From assembly GCA_018665505.1 (NCBI GenBank), contig JABJCS010000308.1:1-8243 (forward strand): a stretch of 8,243 nt of DNA. The letters are read 5' to 3'. This document shows positions 1-7,748 of this stretch, piece after piece. The notes under the pieces were generated by a model. That model was not told the DNA's origin. It ran no database searches and was given only the letters and a program-made list of their open reading frames with translations. The stretch is from Alphaproteobacteria bacterium. GTDB lineage: Bacteria > Pseudomonadota > Alphaproteobacteria > UBA8366. How positions within the stretch are numbered: the stretch's first letter is position 1; every line of letters starts with the position of its first letter. The position numbers and the translations under genes are program-made.

Positions 1-833
1 CCGACCCGCGGCACGCTGATGATCTCCGTCTCGTCGGTCGGCGACGATAGGCAGGTACCGTTTAGCGTCTTCGAGCGTTCCGCATGTTGCATCGGCGTCG
101 ATAATCCTCGCGCGATGTCACTGGTGACATGGCCGCCACCGATGGGCAGGGAATCCACATGAACCAGCGCCCCTTCGAAGAAAATACCTATCGACGTGGT
201 ACCACCGCCCATATCGATGACCGTGACACCCAGGTCGAGTTCGTCCTCGACCACGCTGGCCACGCCCGCCGCATAAGGATTGACGGCAAAATCGGCCAAT
301 CCCAGATGACAGCGCTCGACACAGTTCACCACATTCTGCAGTGCCGACGGCGCCGCGGTTACCGCATGCACCCGCACACCCAGATTATGCCCGTAAAGGC
401 CGCGCGGATCGCGGATGCCGTTCGAACCATCGATTTCGTAGCCAATCGGGATGGCGTGCACGAGATGACGCGTTGAGGCGAGGCTGGAGAGTTTTTGATC
501 GTTGAACAGCCGCCCCAATTCGCGTTCACCAACAGCCTGTGCAGACAAATCAGTATCGATATCGACGAACTGACTTAACGGCTCGCCGGAGGAGACGTTG
601 ACGATGACATCGCGAATCGTCGTCCCCGCCATCTGCTCGGCCGCGTGCACCGCCGCCAGCACGGATTGTTCGGCCGCCTGCATATCGACAATGGTACCGG
701 CCTTCAGCCCCTCGCTGACATGATGACCAATCCCGACCACGCGGACGCGGTCAATACCGTCTCGCTCGGCAACAAAACAACAGACTTTTGTCGTGCCGAT
801 ATCAAGCGCTGCGATTTGGTCGCTCCTCGCCAC
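1..833 (-). CDS. ftsA: FtsA, actin-like divisome protein (3' part outside window)
   Basis: FtsA is an actin-fold ATPase that tethers FtsZ to the inner membrane and helps recruit later divisome proteins. The frame is open from the GTG at 833 to the window edge, giving 277 codons plus two bases; the family has about 410-440 residues. The phosphate-1 motif ALDIGTTKV is at 9-17. VVGIGHHVSEGLKAGTIVDM spans 32-51. The 1C-domain region, typical of FtsA, lies near 80-165 and includes NVSSGEPLS and RGLYGHNLGVRVHAVTA. The phosphate-2 motif VIDMGGGTTSI is at 205-215, followed by LPIGGGHVTSDIARGLSTP (229-247). The C-terminal amphipathic membrane-targeting helix would lie beyond the edge. The GTG start is forced, because an in-frame TGA lies 12 bases upstream and no other start codon precedes DIGTTK. 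The protein begins MARSDQIAALDIG. It follows ftsQ after 40 nt. Confidence 0.97.
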   Translation of the reverse strand, partial: MARSDQIAALDIGTTKVCCFVAERDGIDRVRVVGIGHHVSEGLKAGTIVDMQAAEQSVLAAVHAAEQMAGTTIRDVIVNVSSGEPLSQFVDIDTDLSAQAVGERELGRLFNDQKLSSLASTRHLVHAIPIGYEIDGSNGIRDPRGLYGHNLGVRVHAVTAAPSALQNVVNCVERCHLGLADFAVNPYAAGVASVVEDELDLGVTVIDMGGGTTSIGIFFEGALVHVDSLPIGGGHVTSDIARGLSTPMQHAERSKTLNGTCLSSPTDETEIISVPRV

Positions 834-873
834 CCGCTCTACCTCTCACTGCCGCTGGAGAATGTATTGCCAC
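834..873 (-). other. 40-nt ftsQ-ftsA spacer, the longest gap in the window
   Basis: This is the only appreciable noncoding stretch. It contains the ftsA ribosome binding site and an in-frame TGA (846-848) that limits how far upstream ftsA can start. I saw no convincing -35/-10 pair or hairpin terminator in it, so read-through from ftsQ is the simplest reading. Confidence 0.7.
842..847 (-). promoter_or_regulatory. ftsA ribosome binding site
   Basis: On the minus strand GAGAGG is followed by 8 nt and then the GTG at 833. The in-frame TGA at 846-848 and the absence of any other ATG, GTG or TTG before the conserved DIGTTK motif make this GTG the only practical ftsA start. Confidence 0.75.
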
Positions 874-1731
874 TCACGTTTGGCTCCCCCGCTGCGATTT
901 CTTAATGGGTTTCTCGTGTCGTACCTTGACGACGACCCGATCCGGCAAACGAAGGTCGATACTACCGATATCGCGGCCCAACAGCTTGTGCTGCGCCTCA
1001 TATTTCGCCAATCGATCCCAGGCTGCGAAGGCGTCGGTTTCGGGCAATCGCACGTCGATGCCGTTATCCATACGCAAGTTCCAGCGCCGCCCACCGGAAC
1101 GGAAGGCAGCTTTCACACGTGCCATTAGTTTCGGATGTTCCAGCAACATAGCGATAAGTGCTTGCGCATGTTCAGGCGCATCCTTACCGACGATGATTTT
1201 CAAATCACGGAAACGTTCCACGCCATCAGACCCGATGACGGTACCGGACGCATCAACGAGCAAGAACTTGCCTTTGTGTTGCCAGACGGCAACGGGAACG
1301 CGCTCGACAACGGAGACTCGGATCGTATCCGGTAGGTGCCGCTCGACCCGAGCCGAGGCAATCCAACCCATGCCCTGCAAACGTTCACGTGCCGCGTCGA
1401 CATCGAACGTCAGAATGAGATCGCCGCGGTTCACCTTAAGGGCGGCCAGCATCCGCTCGCGGGATGTTTCCTGCCTTCCGTCTACCAAGACCTCACGCAC
1501 CACAAGACCGGCGGATCGATTTGCCAATTCGTAATAGGTGACGGCTTTCGCGACCGCCATCTCGACCATTCCGGCACGAACGGCCCACACACCCGCACCG
1601 CCGAGGCCGCCGAGGATCAAGGCCACCGCAGAGACGAGCAATGCCGGGCGCATCCAGCGCGGCCATACGCGGCGGCGCACCGTATTGCGCTTTGGCGTCT
1701 TCGCCACTTTCTTTTTTGCGGTTTTCGTCAT
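874..1731 (-). CDS. ftsQ: FtsQ, divisome bitopic membrane protein with POTRA domain
   Basis: FtsQ joins the FtsB/FtsL complex at midcell and links early and late divisome proteins. The product has 285 residues. It shows the expected layout: a very basic cytoplasmic N-terminus of about 28 residues rich in Lys and Arg, one transmembrane helix at about 29-51 (PALLVSAVALILGGLGGAG), then a periplasmic part. A POTRA-like segment spans about 77-146 (VREVLVDGRQETSRERMLAA to VSVVERVPVAVW), followed by the beta-rich FtsQ domain with LVDASGTVI (158-166) and IDLRLPDRVVVK (258-269). Overall sequence conservation in this family is low, so the call rests on topology, the RVSVVERVPVAVW and IDLRLPDRV motifs, and position before ftsA. 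The ATG at 1731 overlaps the murB stop in ATGA and has AGGA 7 nt upstream. A run of six A near codons 5-7 contains a possible slippery heptamer. Confidence 0.95.
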   Translation of the reverse strand: MTKTAKKKVAKTPKRNTVRRRVWPRWMRPALLVSAVALILGGLGGAGVWAVRAGMVEMAVAKAVTYYELANRSAGLVVREVLVDGRQETSRERMLAALKVNRGDLILTFDVDAARERLQGMGWIASARVERHLPDTIRVSVVERVPVAVWQHKGKFLLVDASGTVIGSDGVERFRDLKIIVGKDAPEHAQALIAMLLEHPKLMARVKAAFRSGGRRWNLRMDNGIDVRLPETDAFAAWDRLAKYEAQHKLLGRDIGSIDLRLPDRVVVKVRHEKPIKKSQRGSQT

Positions 1732-2663
1732 GCGGACTTCCTACAGGGCGCGATGCCGATGCGTTGAATTTCCCATTCCAGTTGAATGCCTGATTCCTTG
1801 AGGACCCGGCACCGGACGTCTTCACCCAGCAACTCAAGGTCCGTCGCGGTGGCGGCTCCAGTGTTCAGAAGAAAATTACAGTGCTGCTCAGAGACCATGG
1901 CGCCGCCCCGCCGCAATCCCCGGCAACCGGCGCGATCGATCAATTCCCAAGCTTTGTGACCGGGAGGATTGGCGAAAGTCGACCCCCCGGTCCGCGTTCT
2001 CGGTTGGCTTTCGGTTCGCGCAGACGCAATCGCGGCCATACGCTCGGCGATTTCCTCGGTACTTACCGGCTCTCCTTGCAGGCGCGCGGAGATGACAACC
2101 CATCCGTCCGGCAGCGCGCTTCGACGATACGAGAAATCAAGCTGGCAAGAATTCAGTACATGCGCGCCGCCGCGCTCGTCAATCACGGTCACATCAAGCG
2201 CCACATCCGCGAATTCGCTACCGTAGGCACCCGCATTCATGCGAACCGCACCCCCGATCGTTCCGGGAATTCCCGAGAGAAATTCCATGCCGGCGATCCC
2301 TTTGGCTTGTGCCGCTCGCGCCACGTTCACATCAAGTGCCGATGCACCGGCCGTAATCGTATCGCCGTCCAGGTCGATCCCGGCAAACGCCTCACCGAGA
2401 CGAATCACCACGCCGTCGACGCCACTGTCGCGCACCAAGAGATTGGAGCCGAACCCAATGATTGTGATCGCCACACCGCACGGCCGTCCTTCCATGAAAG
2501 TTTGCAGGTCGTCAGCGTCGGCGGGCTCGAACAATACTTCGGCGGCCCCGCCAGTGCGGAACCAAGATCGGCTGCCGAGATCGGCGAACGGCTCGTAACG
2601 CCCACTCACCAGAGGTAAGCGATCAATCAACCCGTCGGTATGTTTGGTGGCAACCATCACCAT
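1728..2663 (-). CDS. murB: MurB, UDP-N-acetylenolpyruvoylglucosamine reductase
   Basis: This FAD-containing, NADPH-dependent reductase converts UDP-GlcNAc-enolpyruvate to UDP-MurNAc in the cytoplasm. From the ATG at 2663 it has 311 residues, shorter than the roughly 340-residue E. coli type and similar to type II enzymes. The FAD domain shows RTGGAAEVLFEP, GFGSNLLVRDSG (70-81) and GIPGTIGGAVRMNAGAYG (132-149 region). FSYRRS contains the substrate-binding Tyr (179). GGSTFANP holds the proton-donor Ser (228), and the C-terminal LEWEIQRIG holds the expected catalytic Glu (298). Four in-frame start codons are clustered at 2666 (GTG), 2663 (ATG), 2660 (GTG) and 2657 (ATG). GGAGG at 2671-2675 gives 7-nt spacing to the ATG at 2663, so I chose that one. 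The stop overlaps ftsQ in ATGA, with no ddl gene between. Confidence 0.96.
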   Translation of the reverse strand: MVMVATKHTDGLIDRLPLVSGRYEPFADLGSRSWFRTGGAAEVLFEPADADDLQTFMEGRPCGVAITIIGFGSNLLVRDSGVDGVVIRLGEAFAGIDLDGDTITAGASALDVNVARAAQAKGIAGMEFLSGIPGTIGGAVRMNAGAYGSEFADVALDVTVIDERGGAHVLNSCQLDFSYRRSALPDGWVVISARLQGEPVSTEEIAERMAAIASARTESQPRTRTGGSTFANPPGHKAWELIDRAGCRGLRRGGAMVSEQHCNFLLNTGAATATDLELLGEDVRCRVLKESGIQLEWEIQRIGIAPCRKSA

Positions 2664-2675
2664 CACCCAGCCTCC
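2657..2675 (-). promoter_or_regulatory. murB ribosome binding site and cluster of four possible start codons
   Basis: On the minus strand GGAGG (2675-2671) is followed by CTGG and then by two copies of GTGATG in tandem. This gives GTG, ATG, GTG and ATG as consecutive in-frame codons, with spacings of 4, 7, 10 and 13 nt from GGAGG. The 7-nt spacing favours the ATG at 2663. The murC TGA stop lies inside the first GTGATG unit, so initiation and termination share the same bases. Confidence 0.7.
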
Positions 2676-4087
2676 GCTCTGCTATGAGGCAAGGCGGCAA
2701 GCGCATCCGGAAGATCGTTCGCCCAATTCGAAATCGTGCCGGCGCCGAGACAAACAACAAGGTCACCAGCGTTGGTCAACCGAGAGACCATCTCAGGCAA
2801 TGCATCGGGGCTCAGGAGCGCTTCGACGCTGCGATGGCCATGGGTGCGGAGCCCTTCGACCAAGGCGTCTCGATTGATCCCTTCGATCGGTGCTTCGCCC
2901 GCCGCGTGCACATCGGCGACGATTACCGTGTCGGCATCGTTGAAGCAGGTACAAAAATCATCGAACAAATCCATCAAGCGGCTGTAGCGGTGGGGTTGCA
3001 CCACGGCAACGACACGGCCACGCGCGGCTGATCGGGCGGCTCGCAAGACGGCTAGAATCTCGACCGGATGGTGCCCGTAATCGTCAATAATACTGACGCC
3101 GTTGACTTCGCCGGTCTTCGTGAACCGCCGTTTCACACCACTGAATTTCGCCAATCCGCCCGCTACGATCTCGCCCGGAATTCCCATTTCCGTCGCGACC
3201 GCGACACCGGCCAGCGCATTCAACACATTATGTTCGCCGAACATCGGCAGGCGGATGTTTTCGATCCGCCGAACCTCTCCCGAACGTGACGACAGCACGA
3301 CATCGAAGGTCGCGCCGCCGGGACCTTGGCGTAAATTCTCCGCGCGCACTTCCGCCTGAGGGCTCATCCCGTAGGTGACGATCCGGCGATCGGTGATCTG
3401 CCCGATCATTGTCTGGACTTCGGGATGGTCGATGCACATCGCCGCGAAACCATAGAACGGGATGTTTTCAACAAAGGTTTGGAAGGCTGCCTTGACGTGC
3501 TCGAAGTCGCCGTAGAAATCGAGATGCTCGGGATCAATATTGGTGACCACAGCGATTGTCGCCGGGAGCTTCACGAAAGTGCCGTCCGACTCGTCCGCTT
3601 CCACCACCATCCATTCGCCTTCACCGAGGCGCGCATTGGTGCCGTATGCGTTGATGATACCGCCGTTGATGACCGTCGGATCAAATTCCGCATGATCGAG
3701 AATCGCCGAGATTAACGAGGTCGTTGTTGTCTTGCCGTGGGTGCCGCCGACCGCGATGGACCATTTGAGGCGCATGAGCTCGCCCAACATTTCCGCGCGC
3801 CGCACCACCGGAATCAGCCGCGAGCGGGCCGCCACCACTTCCGGATTGTCGGCTTTGACCGCCGACGAAACCACGATGACATCCGCTTGCTGTACATTGG
3901 TGGCGTCGTGGCCGATCGCCACCGAAATCCCCAAGGACTCAAGGCGTTTTACATTGGCGCTCGAGGCGATATCGCTGCCTTGCACGACGTAGCCGAGATT
4001 GTGCATGACCTCGGCGATACCAGACATGCCGATACCACCAATGCCGACGAAATGTATCGTTCCGATTGAAAGCGGCATTTCCTTCAT
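2663..4087 (-). CDS. murC: MurC, UDP-N-acetylmuramate--L-alanine ligase
   Basis: This cytoplasmic ATP-dependent ligase adds L-Ala to UDP-MurNAc, the first amino acid of the stem peptide. It has 474 residues, within the usual 460-490. The N-terminal domain has the dinucleotide-like loop [15 protein letters not shown] (12-26). The central ATPase domain has the P-loop GTHGKTTTT (115-123), [11 protein letters not shown] (161-171) and [12 protein letters not shown] (182-193). [11 protein letters not shown] (283-293) leads into the C-terminal domain with [11 protein letters not shown] (334-344) and VQPHRYSR (363-370). The ATG at 4087 has a strong AGGAGG (4095-4100) at 7-nt spacing and overlaps the murG stop in ATGA. 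A second ATG three codons downstream is less well placed. The TGA stop abuts the murB start in TGATG. Confidence 0.97.
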   Translation of the reverse strand: MKEMPLSIGTIHFVGIGGIGMSGIAEVMHNLGYVVQGSDIASSANVKRLESLGISVAIGHDATNVQQADVIVVSSAVKADNPEVVAARSRLIPVVRRAEMLGELMRLKWSIAVGGTHGKTTTTSLISAILDHAEFDPTVINGGIINAYGTNARLGEGEWMVVEADESDGTFVKLPATIAVVTNIDPEHLDFYGDFEHVKAAFQTFVENIPFYGFAAMCIDHPEVQTMIGQITDRRIVTYGMSPQAEVRAENLRQGPGGATFDVVLSSRSGEVRRIENIRLPMFGEHNVLNALAGVAVATEMGIPGEIVAGGLAKFSGVKRRFTKTGEVNGVSIIDDYGHHPVEILAVLRAARSAARGRVVAVVQPHRYSRLMDLFDDFCTCFNDADTVIVADVHAAGEAPIEGINRDALVEGLRTHGHRSVEALLSPDALPEMVSRLTNAGDLVVCLGAGTISNWANDLPDALAALPHSRAEAG

Positions 4088-5229
4088 GCGGCTGCCTCCT
4101 GTCTATCGGCGAGATCGCCATTGCCGTTGCCACCCAAGACGGAGACCACTAAATCGGCCAGTTGTGCCGCCGCTTCGAGTTTTCCCATTTGCGCGGCGCA
4201 TTTCGCAGCCATCGACAGAGTCGGTCCGGGTGTAAGTAGCGAGGTCAATCGTTCGGCCAAATGTTCGGCCGTCAGGGCGTCTTGTTGAATAATCCAGCCG
4301 CCCCCCGCATCGCAGAGCCCTTCCGCGTTCGCAGTCTGATGATCGTCTGTCGCATGGGCGAAAGGCACCAGCAACGCCGGCCGACCCATGGCCGCCAATT
4401 CGGCGACGGTCGATGCCCCACTGCGGCACACGACCAAGGTTGCTTTGGCCAAACGCTCCGCAATGTCGTCAAAGAATGTCGATACTTCGGCCCGAATATG
4501 CGCGCGCCCAAAATTACTTTTGGCGGCGTCGACTTCCTCCGCACGGCATTGTTGGACGACACGAAGACGGGAACGCATTTCCGCATCGAGGAGGGCCGTC
4601 GCGCGCGGCACGACCTCGCCCAAGATCTTGGCCCCTTGGCTGCCACCAACAACAAGTAAATTTACGTCTCCCGTAGCACTCGGCGGCGTATAGGGATGGT
4701 CCCGCGCCGCAATCACTTCGGGGCGAACCGGGTTGCCGGTCCACACAGTTTTATCACGGTCCGCGGCCCGCAGCGCTCGGACCGTATGGAATGCGGTTGC
4801 GATGCGCGTCGCCCGCCGTGCCAGCATGCGGTTCGCGCGGCCAAGAACCGCGTTCTGTTCGTGGATGACGGTCTTGCCGCCGATATGTTGCGCGGCCAGA
4901 ACCGTCGGCGCGGAAGGATAACTGCCAAAACCGACGACCACGGCCGGCTTTAGACGTTTCAGCAATCGCCGCGCCTGAAAATATCCGCGCGCTAGTCGGA
5001 CGATCGCTGCTCCTTTCGCGAGCTGACCTTTGCCACTGACGCCAGCGGCGTCGATCCGATGGATTTCCAGCTCGCCAAGCGCGCCGTCGAAGGCCTCGCT
5101 TCGCCGGTCCGCCACAAGCACCAAACGATACCCGCGCCCGCGCAGCTCCATTGCCAACGCTTGTGCCGGAAACACATGCCCACCGGTACCGCCGGCCGCC
5201 ATAACGATAGGACGGAGCACTTCGGTCAT
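4084..5229 (-). CDS. murG: MurG, UDP-GlcNAc:lipid I N-acetylglucosaminyltransferase
   Basis: This peripheral inner-membrane GT-B glycosyltransferase (family GT28) adds GlcNAc to lipid I on the cytoplasmic face, giving lipid II for the next steps of wall synthesis. The product has 381 residues; family members have about 350-380. The N-terminal acceptor domain carries the G-loop GGTGGH (13-18, with the conserved His at 18), FGSYPS (101-106) and HEQN (123-126). The C-terminal UDP-GlcNAc-binding domain carries GGSQGA (195-200), [11 protein letters not shown] (268-278) and [10 protein letters not shown] (293-302). The tail after about residue 365 is rich in Gly, Asn and Ala and looks unconserved. 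The ATG at 5229 overlaps the ftsW TGA in ATGA and has GGAGG (5236-5240) 6 nt upstream. The frame stays open farther upstream inside ftsW, but that part has no MurG homology. The stop overlaps murC in ATGA. Confidence 0.97.
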   Translation of the reverse strand: MTEVLRPIVMAAGGTGGHVFPAQALAMELRGRGYRLVLVADRRSEAFDGALGELEIHRIDAAGVSGKGQLAKGAAIVRLARGYFQARRLLKRLKPAVVVGFGSYPSAPTVLAAQHIGGKTVIHEQNAVLGRANRMLARRATRIATAFHTVRALRAADRDKTVWTGNPVRPEVIAARDHPYTPPSATGDVNLLVVGGSQGAKILGEVVPRATALLDAEMRSRLRVVQQCRAEEVDAAKSNFGRAHIRAEVSTFFDDIAERLAKATLVVCRSGASTVAELAAMGRPALLVPFAHATDDHQTANAEGLCDAGGGWIIQQDALTAEHLAERLTSLLTPGPTLSMAAKCAAQMGKLEAAAQLADLVVSVLGGNGNGDLADRQEAAA

Positions 5230-6341
5230 GGTGTCCCTCCCGCGCGCCGACGAGTTAGCGCGAGTAAAATCCCCATCCCGAACGCCAACGCCAGCAAGGA
5301 CGAACCACCATAGGAGATGAACGGAAGGGTCATCCCTTTCGTCGGCATCAAGCTCGTAGTAGAGCCCATATTGATGAGTGCCTGCAGAGCGAATTGCACC
5401 AACAGTCCTGTTGCAGCGACCACGACGAACAAATCCGTGGTCCGCATGAGATTGGCGATACCACGCAAGACGACAAATCCGAACAGAGCGACGATGACGA
5501 GGCACAAGATCAGGCCGAATTCTTCGCCCGCAACGGCGAGGATAAAATCCGCATGCGCGTCGGGCAGGTTCGCTTTCACGGTACCCTCTCCGGGCCCACG
5601 GCCCCACATGCCGCCGTTCATAAACGCTTCCATGGCGCGGTCGACTTGATAGCTGTCGCCGGAGGCCGGATCGATAAAGCGGTCGATGCGGCTCGCGACA
5701 TGAGGGAAAATAAAATAAACGGCGGTCAACCCGGCGATCCCCATGCCAATGGTAACCGCTACCCAGATCATCGGTAGGCCCGCCAGAAACCATTGGCTGA
5801 ACCACACGGCGGAGACGACCAGCGCTTGTCCCACATCCGGCTGCAAGAGAAGCAATCCTGCGACGAGCGCGAAAAGCATGAACGCGATGCGATTACCGGG
5901 AATGTCTTCACCCAACCGACTCGCCGCGAACATCCAAGCGCAGACAACCGCGAGGGCAGGTTTGACGAATTCAGATGGCTGCAATGAGAAACCCGCGATG
6001 CTGATCCATCGCCGCGCACCCTTGATTTCGGTGCCAACCATCAGGGTCGCTACCAACATCAACACCGCGCCCAGGAAGACTATGGTTGCCAGACGGCGCG
6101 CGCCAACGGGCGACAACAACGAGACACCGACCATGACCAACAAGGCGACCGGCAAATATGTGGCTTGGCGGCGCACGAAATGGAGCGAATCGAGTCCGAT
6201 CCGCTCGGCGACCGGAGGGCTTGCGGCCATCGCCAAGACCACGCCGATGGTGGCCAACACCATGAGCGCTAACAGCGTCCAACGATCGACCGTCCACCAC
6301 CAGCGGCCAAGTGTTGAATTATCGGTCCTTGCGATGGACAT
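5226..6341 (-). CDS. ftsW: FtsW, septal SEDS-family peptidoglycan glycosyltransferase
   Basis: This polytopic inner-membrane protein of the SEDS family polymerises lipid II at the division site together with its class B penicillin-binding protein partner. With the start at 6341 it has 371 residues, in the range for alphaproteobacterial FtsW. A cytoplasmic N-terminus containing RWWWTVDRW leads into about ten hydrophobic segments. Family motifs are KGARRWI (107-113), QPSEFVKP (121-128), LQPDVGQ (166-172), the DSYQVDRA loop (229-236), GRGPGEGTVKANLPDAHADF (247-266) and MTLPFISYGGSS (337-348). D265 in AHADFI aligns with the catalytic Asp proposed for SEDS proteins. An upstream in-frame ATG at 6362 has no Shine-Dalgarno sequence and would overlap murD by 22 nt. 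The ATG at 6341 forms TAATG with the murD stop and has AAGG 7 nt upstream, so I prefer it. The TGA stop overlaps the murG start in ATGA. Confidence 0.96.
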   Translation of the reverse strand: MSIARTDNSTLGRWWWTVDRWTLLALMVLATIGVVLAMAASPPVAERIGLDSLHFVRRQATYLPVALLVMVGVSLLSPVGARRLATIVFLGAVLMLVATLMVGTEIKGARRWISIAGFSLQPSEFVKPALAVVCAWMFAASRLGEDIPGNRIAFMLFALVAGLLLLQPDVGQALVVSAVWFSQWFLAGLPMIWVAVTIGMGIAGLTAVYFIFPHVASRIDRFIDPASGDSYQVDRAMEAFMNGGMWGRGPGEGTVKANLPDAHADFILAVAGEEFGLILCLVIVALFGFVVLRGIANLMRTTDLFVVVAATGLLVQFALQALINMGSTTSLMPTKGMTLPFISYGGSSLLALAFGMGILLALTRRRAGGTP

Positions 6342-7744
6342 TAGGCGGCCTTCCCATCGCATCGGATATCACGCAAGCCGCCCGGTAGTTCCGCCGCGAG
6401 ACGGCAGAAAACCTGCCCACGTTCTTCAAAACTGGCGAATTGATCGAAGGACGCACAGGCGGGCGACAAAAGCACCACGGCTTCGTGTCCATGGGCGGCT
6501 TGGCTGGCGGCCTCCAGTGCGCGATTCAGGTCACCGCAGTATTCGATCTCTACACGACCGTTCAACTCACCGCCGAGGCGATCCGCAGCCTCACCGATCA
6601 GATAAGCGCGACGCACACTCGGCAGGAAAGGATAGAGCACTTCGAGCGTGCCTTCCTTCGCGCGACCGCCCGCGATCCAATAGATATCTTGATAGCTGGA
6701 CAGCGCCTTCGCCGCCGCTTCCGGGTTCGTCGCCTTGCTATCGTTGACATAGCGGACTCCGTCGATCACCGCCGCCAACTGTTGGCGATGTGGCAGTCCC
6801 GGATATGTTTCAAGAGCGGCGGCAATCGCGGCCGCGGGAATTCCAATGGCGCGCGCCGCGGCGTAAGCGGCGGCGGCGTTCTGTGCATTATGGCTGCCCG
6901 GCAAGGTCTCTATCCCCTCGAGCGAACGAACCATCTCGGAGGTATTGCCCGTCGCGTCGATCAGATTTGGACCCGACGCGTAGACACCACCATCGACCGT
7001 GATTTCCGATGAAATCGGTACGACGCCCTGTGCTCGGTCTGCTGTCAGCCGGTCAAACAATCCCTTCGCATCGGCATCGTCGATCCCGATGATGGCCGTA
7101 CTGCCTGCCGATTGCTGTTCGAAAATGCGCCGCTTGGCCGCAATGTATCCCTCCATCCCGCCGTGGCGATCCAGATGATCCGGGCTGATGTTCAACAGGA
7201 TGGCGACGTCGAACTGTACCGAAGGTGTCAGCTCGAGCTGATAAGACGACATCTCGAGAACGTAAACGCCGCTTGACCCCAACGCGTCAAGAGAGAGTGC
7301 CGGCAAACCAAGATTACCACCAACGGCCGTCGGCATTCCGACCGTCTCCAAGATATGACCTATCAAGGCGGTCGTGGTTGATTTCCCGTTCGTACCGGTA
7401 ATACCAATATAACGAGCCTCGGGCCGGGCTCGCACCAACAACTCAATATCTCCGACAATCTCGACACCCGCGTCCTTCGCCGCTTGGGCCACGGGGTTCG
7501 GCTGCGGATATGTGTGCGGAATGCCGGGGCTCAGAATCAGCACCTCGACCGTCGACCAATCAATATCGCGCAAGGACGCGACCGGAATGCCACGCGATTC
7601 GGCGGCGGCACGGCGATCCGCGTTATCGTCCCAGGCCAAGACCTCAGCACCGCCCGCGCACAGCGCCTCACCAGCGACAAGACCGGACAAGCCCAGGCCC
7701 ATGACCGCGAGCCGTTTTCCCTTAAAGAGGCTGAGGTCGATCAT
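6341..7744 (-). CDS. murD: MurD, UDP-N-acetylmuramoyl-L-alanine--D-glutamate ligase
   Basis: This cytoplasmic ATP-dependent ligase adds D-Glu to UDP-MurNAc-L-Ala. The product has 467 residues, close to the usual 440-470. The N-terminal UDP-binding domain shows a glycine-rich MGLGLSG loop at about 15-21 and SPGI at 72-75. The central Mur ligase domain has the P-loop GTNGKST (117-123), GGNLG (142-146), EMSSYQL (164-170), NISPDHLDRHGG (185-196) and the expected carbamylated lysine, K204, in AAKRRIFE. The C-terminal domain starts after SHNAQN (284-289) and has NDSKATN (334-340) and SPACASFDQF (427-436). The ATG at 7744 follows GAGG with 7-nt spacing. A nearby ATG at 7749 is out of frame. The TAA stop shares its last A with the ftsW ATG, which suggests coupled translation. 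Confidence 0.97.
   Translation of the reverse strand: MIDLSLFKGKRLAVMGLGLSGLVAGEALCAGGAEVLAWDDNADRRAAAESRGIPVASLRDIDWSTVEVLILSPGIPHTYPQPNPVAQAAKDAGVEIVGDIELLVRARPEARYIGITGTNGKSTTTALIGHILETVGMPTAVGGNLGLPALSLDALGSSGVYVLEMSSYQLELTPSVQFDVAILLNISPDHLDRHGGMEGYIAAKRRIFEQQSAGSTAIIGIDDADAKGLFDRLTADRAQGVVPISSEITVDGGVYASGPNLIDATGNTSEMVRSLEGIETLPGSHNAQNAAAAYAAARAIGIPAAAIAAALETYPGLPHRQQLAAVIDGVRYVNDSKATNPEAAAKALSSYQDIYWIAGGRAKEGTLEVLYPFLPSVRRAYLIGEAADRLGGELNGRVEIEYCGDLNRALEAASQAAHGHEAVVLLSPACASFDQFASFEERGQVFCRLAAELPGGLRDIRCDGKAA
6349..6355 (-). promoter_or_regulatory. Ribosome binding site that decides the ftsW start
   Basis: On the minus strand GGGAAGG is followed by 7 nt and then the ATG at 6341, which shares its A with the murD TAA stop. 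The competing in-frame ATG at 6362 is preceded by GCGTGATATCCG, with no purine-rich anti-16S match. This favours the shorter FtsW. Confidence 0.65.
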
Positions 7745-7748
7745 CCCA

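Noticed and set aside
129..476. Plus-strand open frame of 115 codons in the low-coordinate region
   Set aside because: The minus strand here encodes an uninterrupted FtsA with both phosphate-binding motifs, so the plus-strand frame is incidental.
788..1534. Plus-strand open frame of 248 codons opposite ftsQ and the ftsA start
   Set aside because: It has no recognisable motifs and a Ser/Arg/Thr-rich composition, and it lies opposite clearly coding ftsQ. It is treated as an antisense shadow.
1881..2618. Plus-strand open frame of 245 codons opposite murB
   Set aside because: It is His/Arg-rich without domain signals and lies fully inside murB, whose motifs and catalytic residues are intact.
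5230..5805. Upstream extension of the murG frame by 192 codons
   Set aside because: The extension lies inside ftsW in another frame and is rich in Arg and Gly with no MurG similarity. MurG homology begins just after the ATG at 5229, which has GGAGG at 6 nt and overlaps the ftsW stop.
6342..6362. Longer FtsW beginning at the ATG at 6362
   Set aside because: There is no Shine-Dalgarno sequence before it, and it would overlap murD by 22 nt. The ATG at 6341 has the usual overlap geometry and a purine-rich site at 7 nt.
5743..6747. Long plus-strand open frame of 334 codons antisense to ftsW and murD
   Set aside because: It crosses two well-supported genes, its translation is low in complexity and rich in Arg, Thr, Pro and Ser, and it shows no recognisable domain. 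It is the expected antisense shadow of GC-biased codons.
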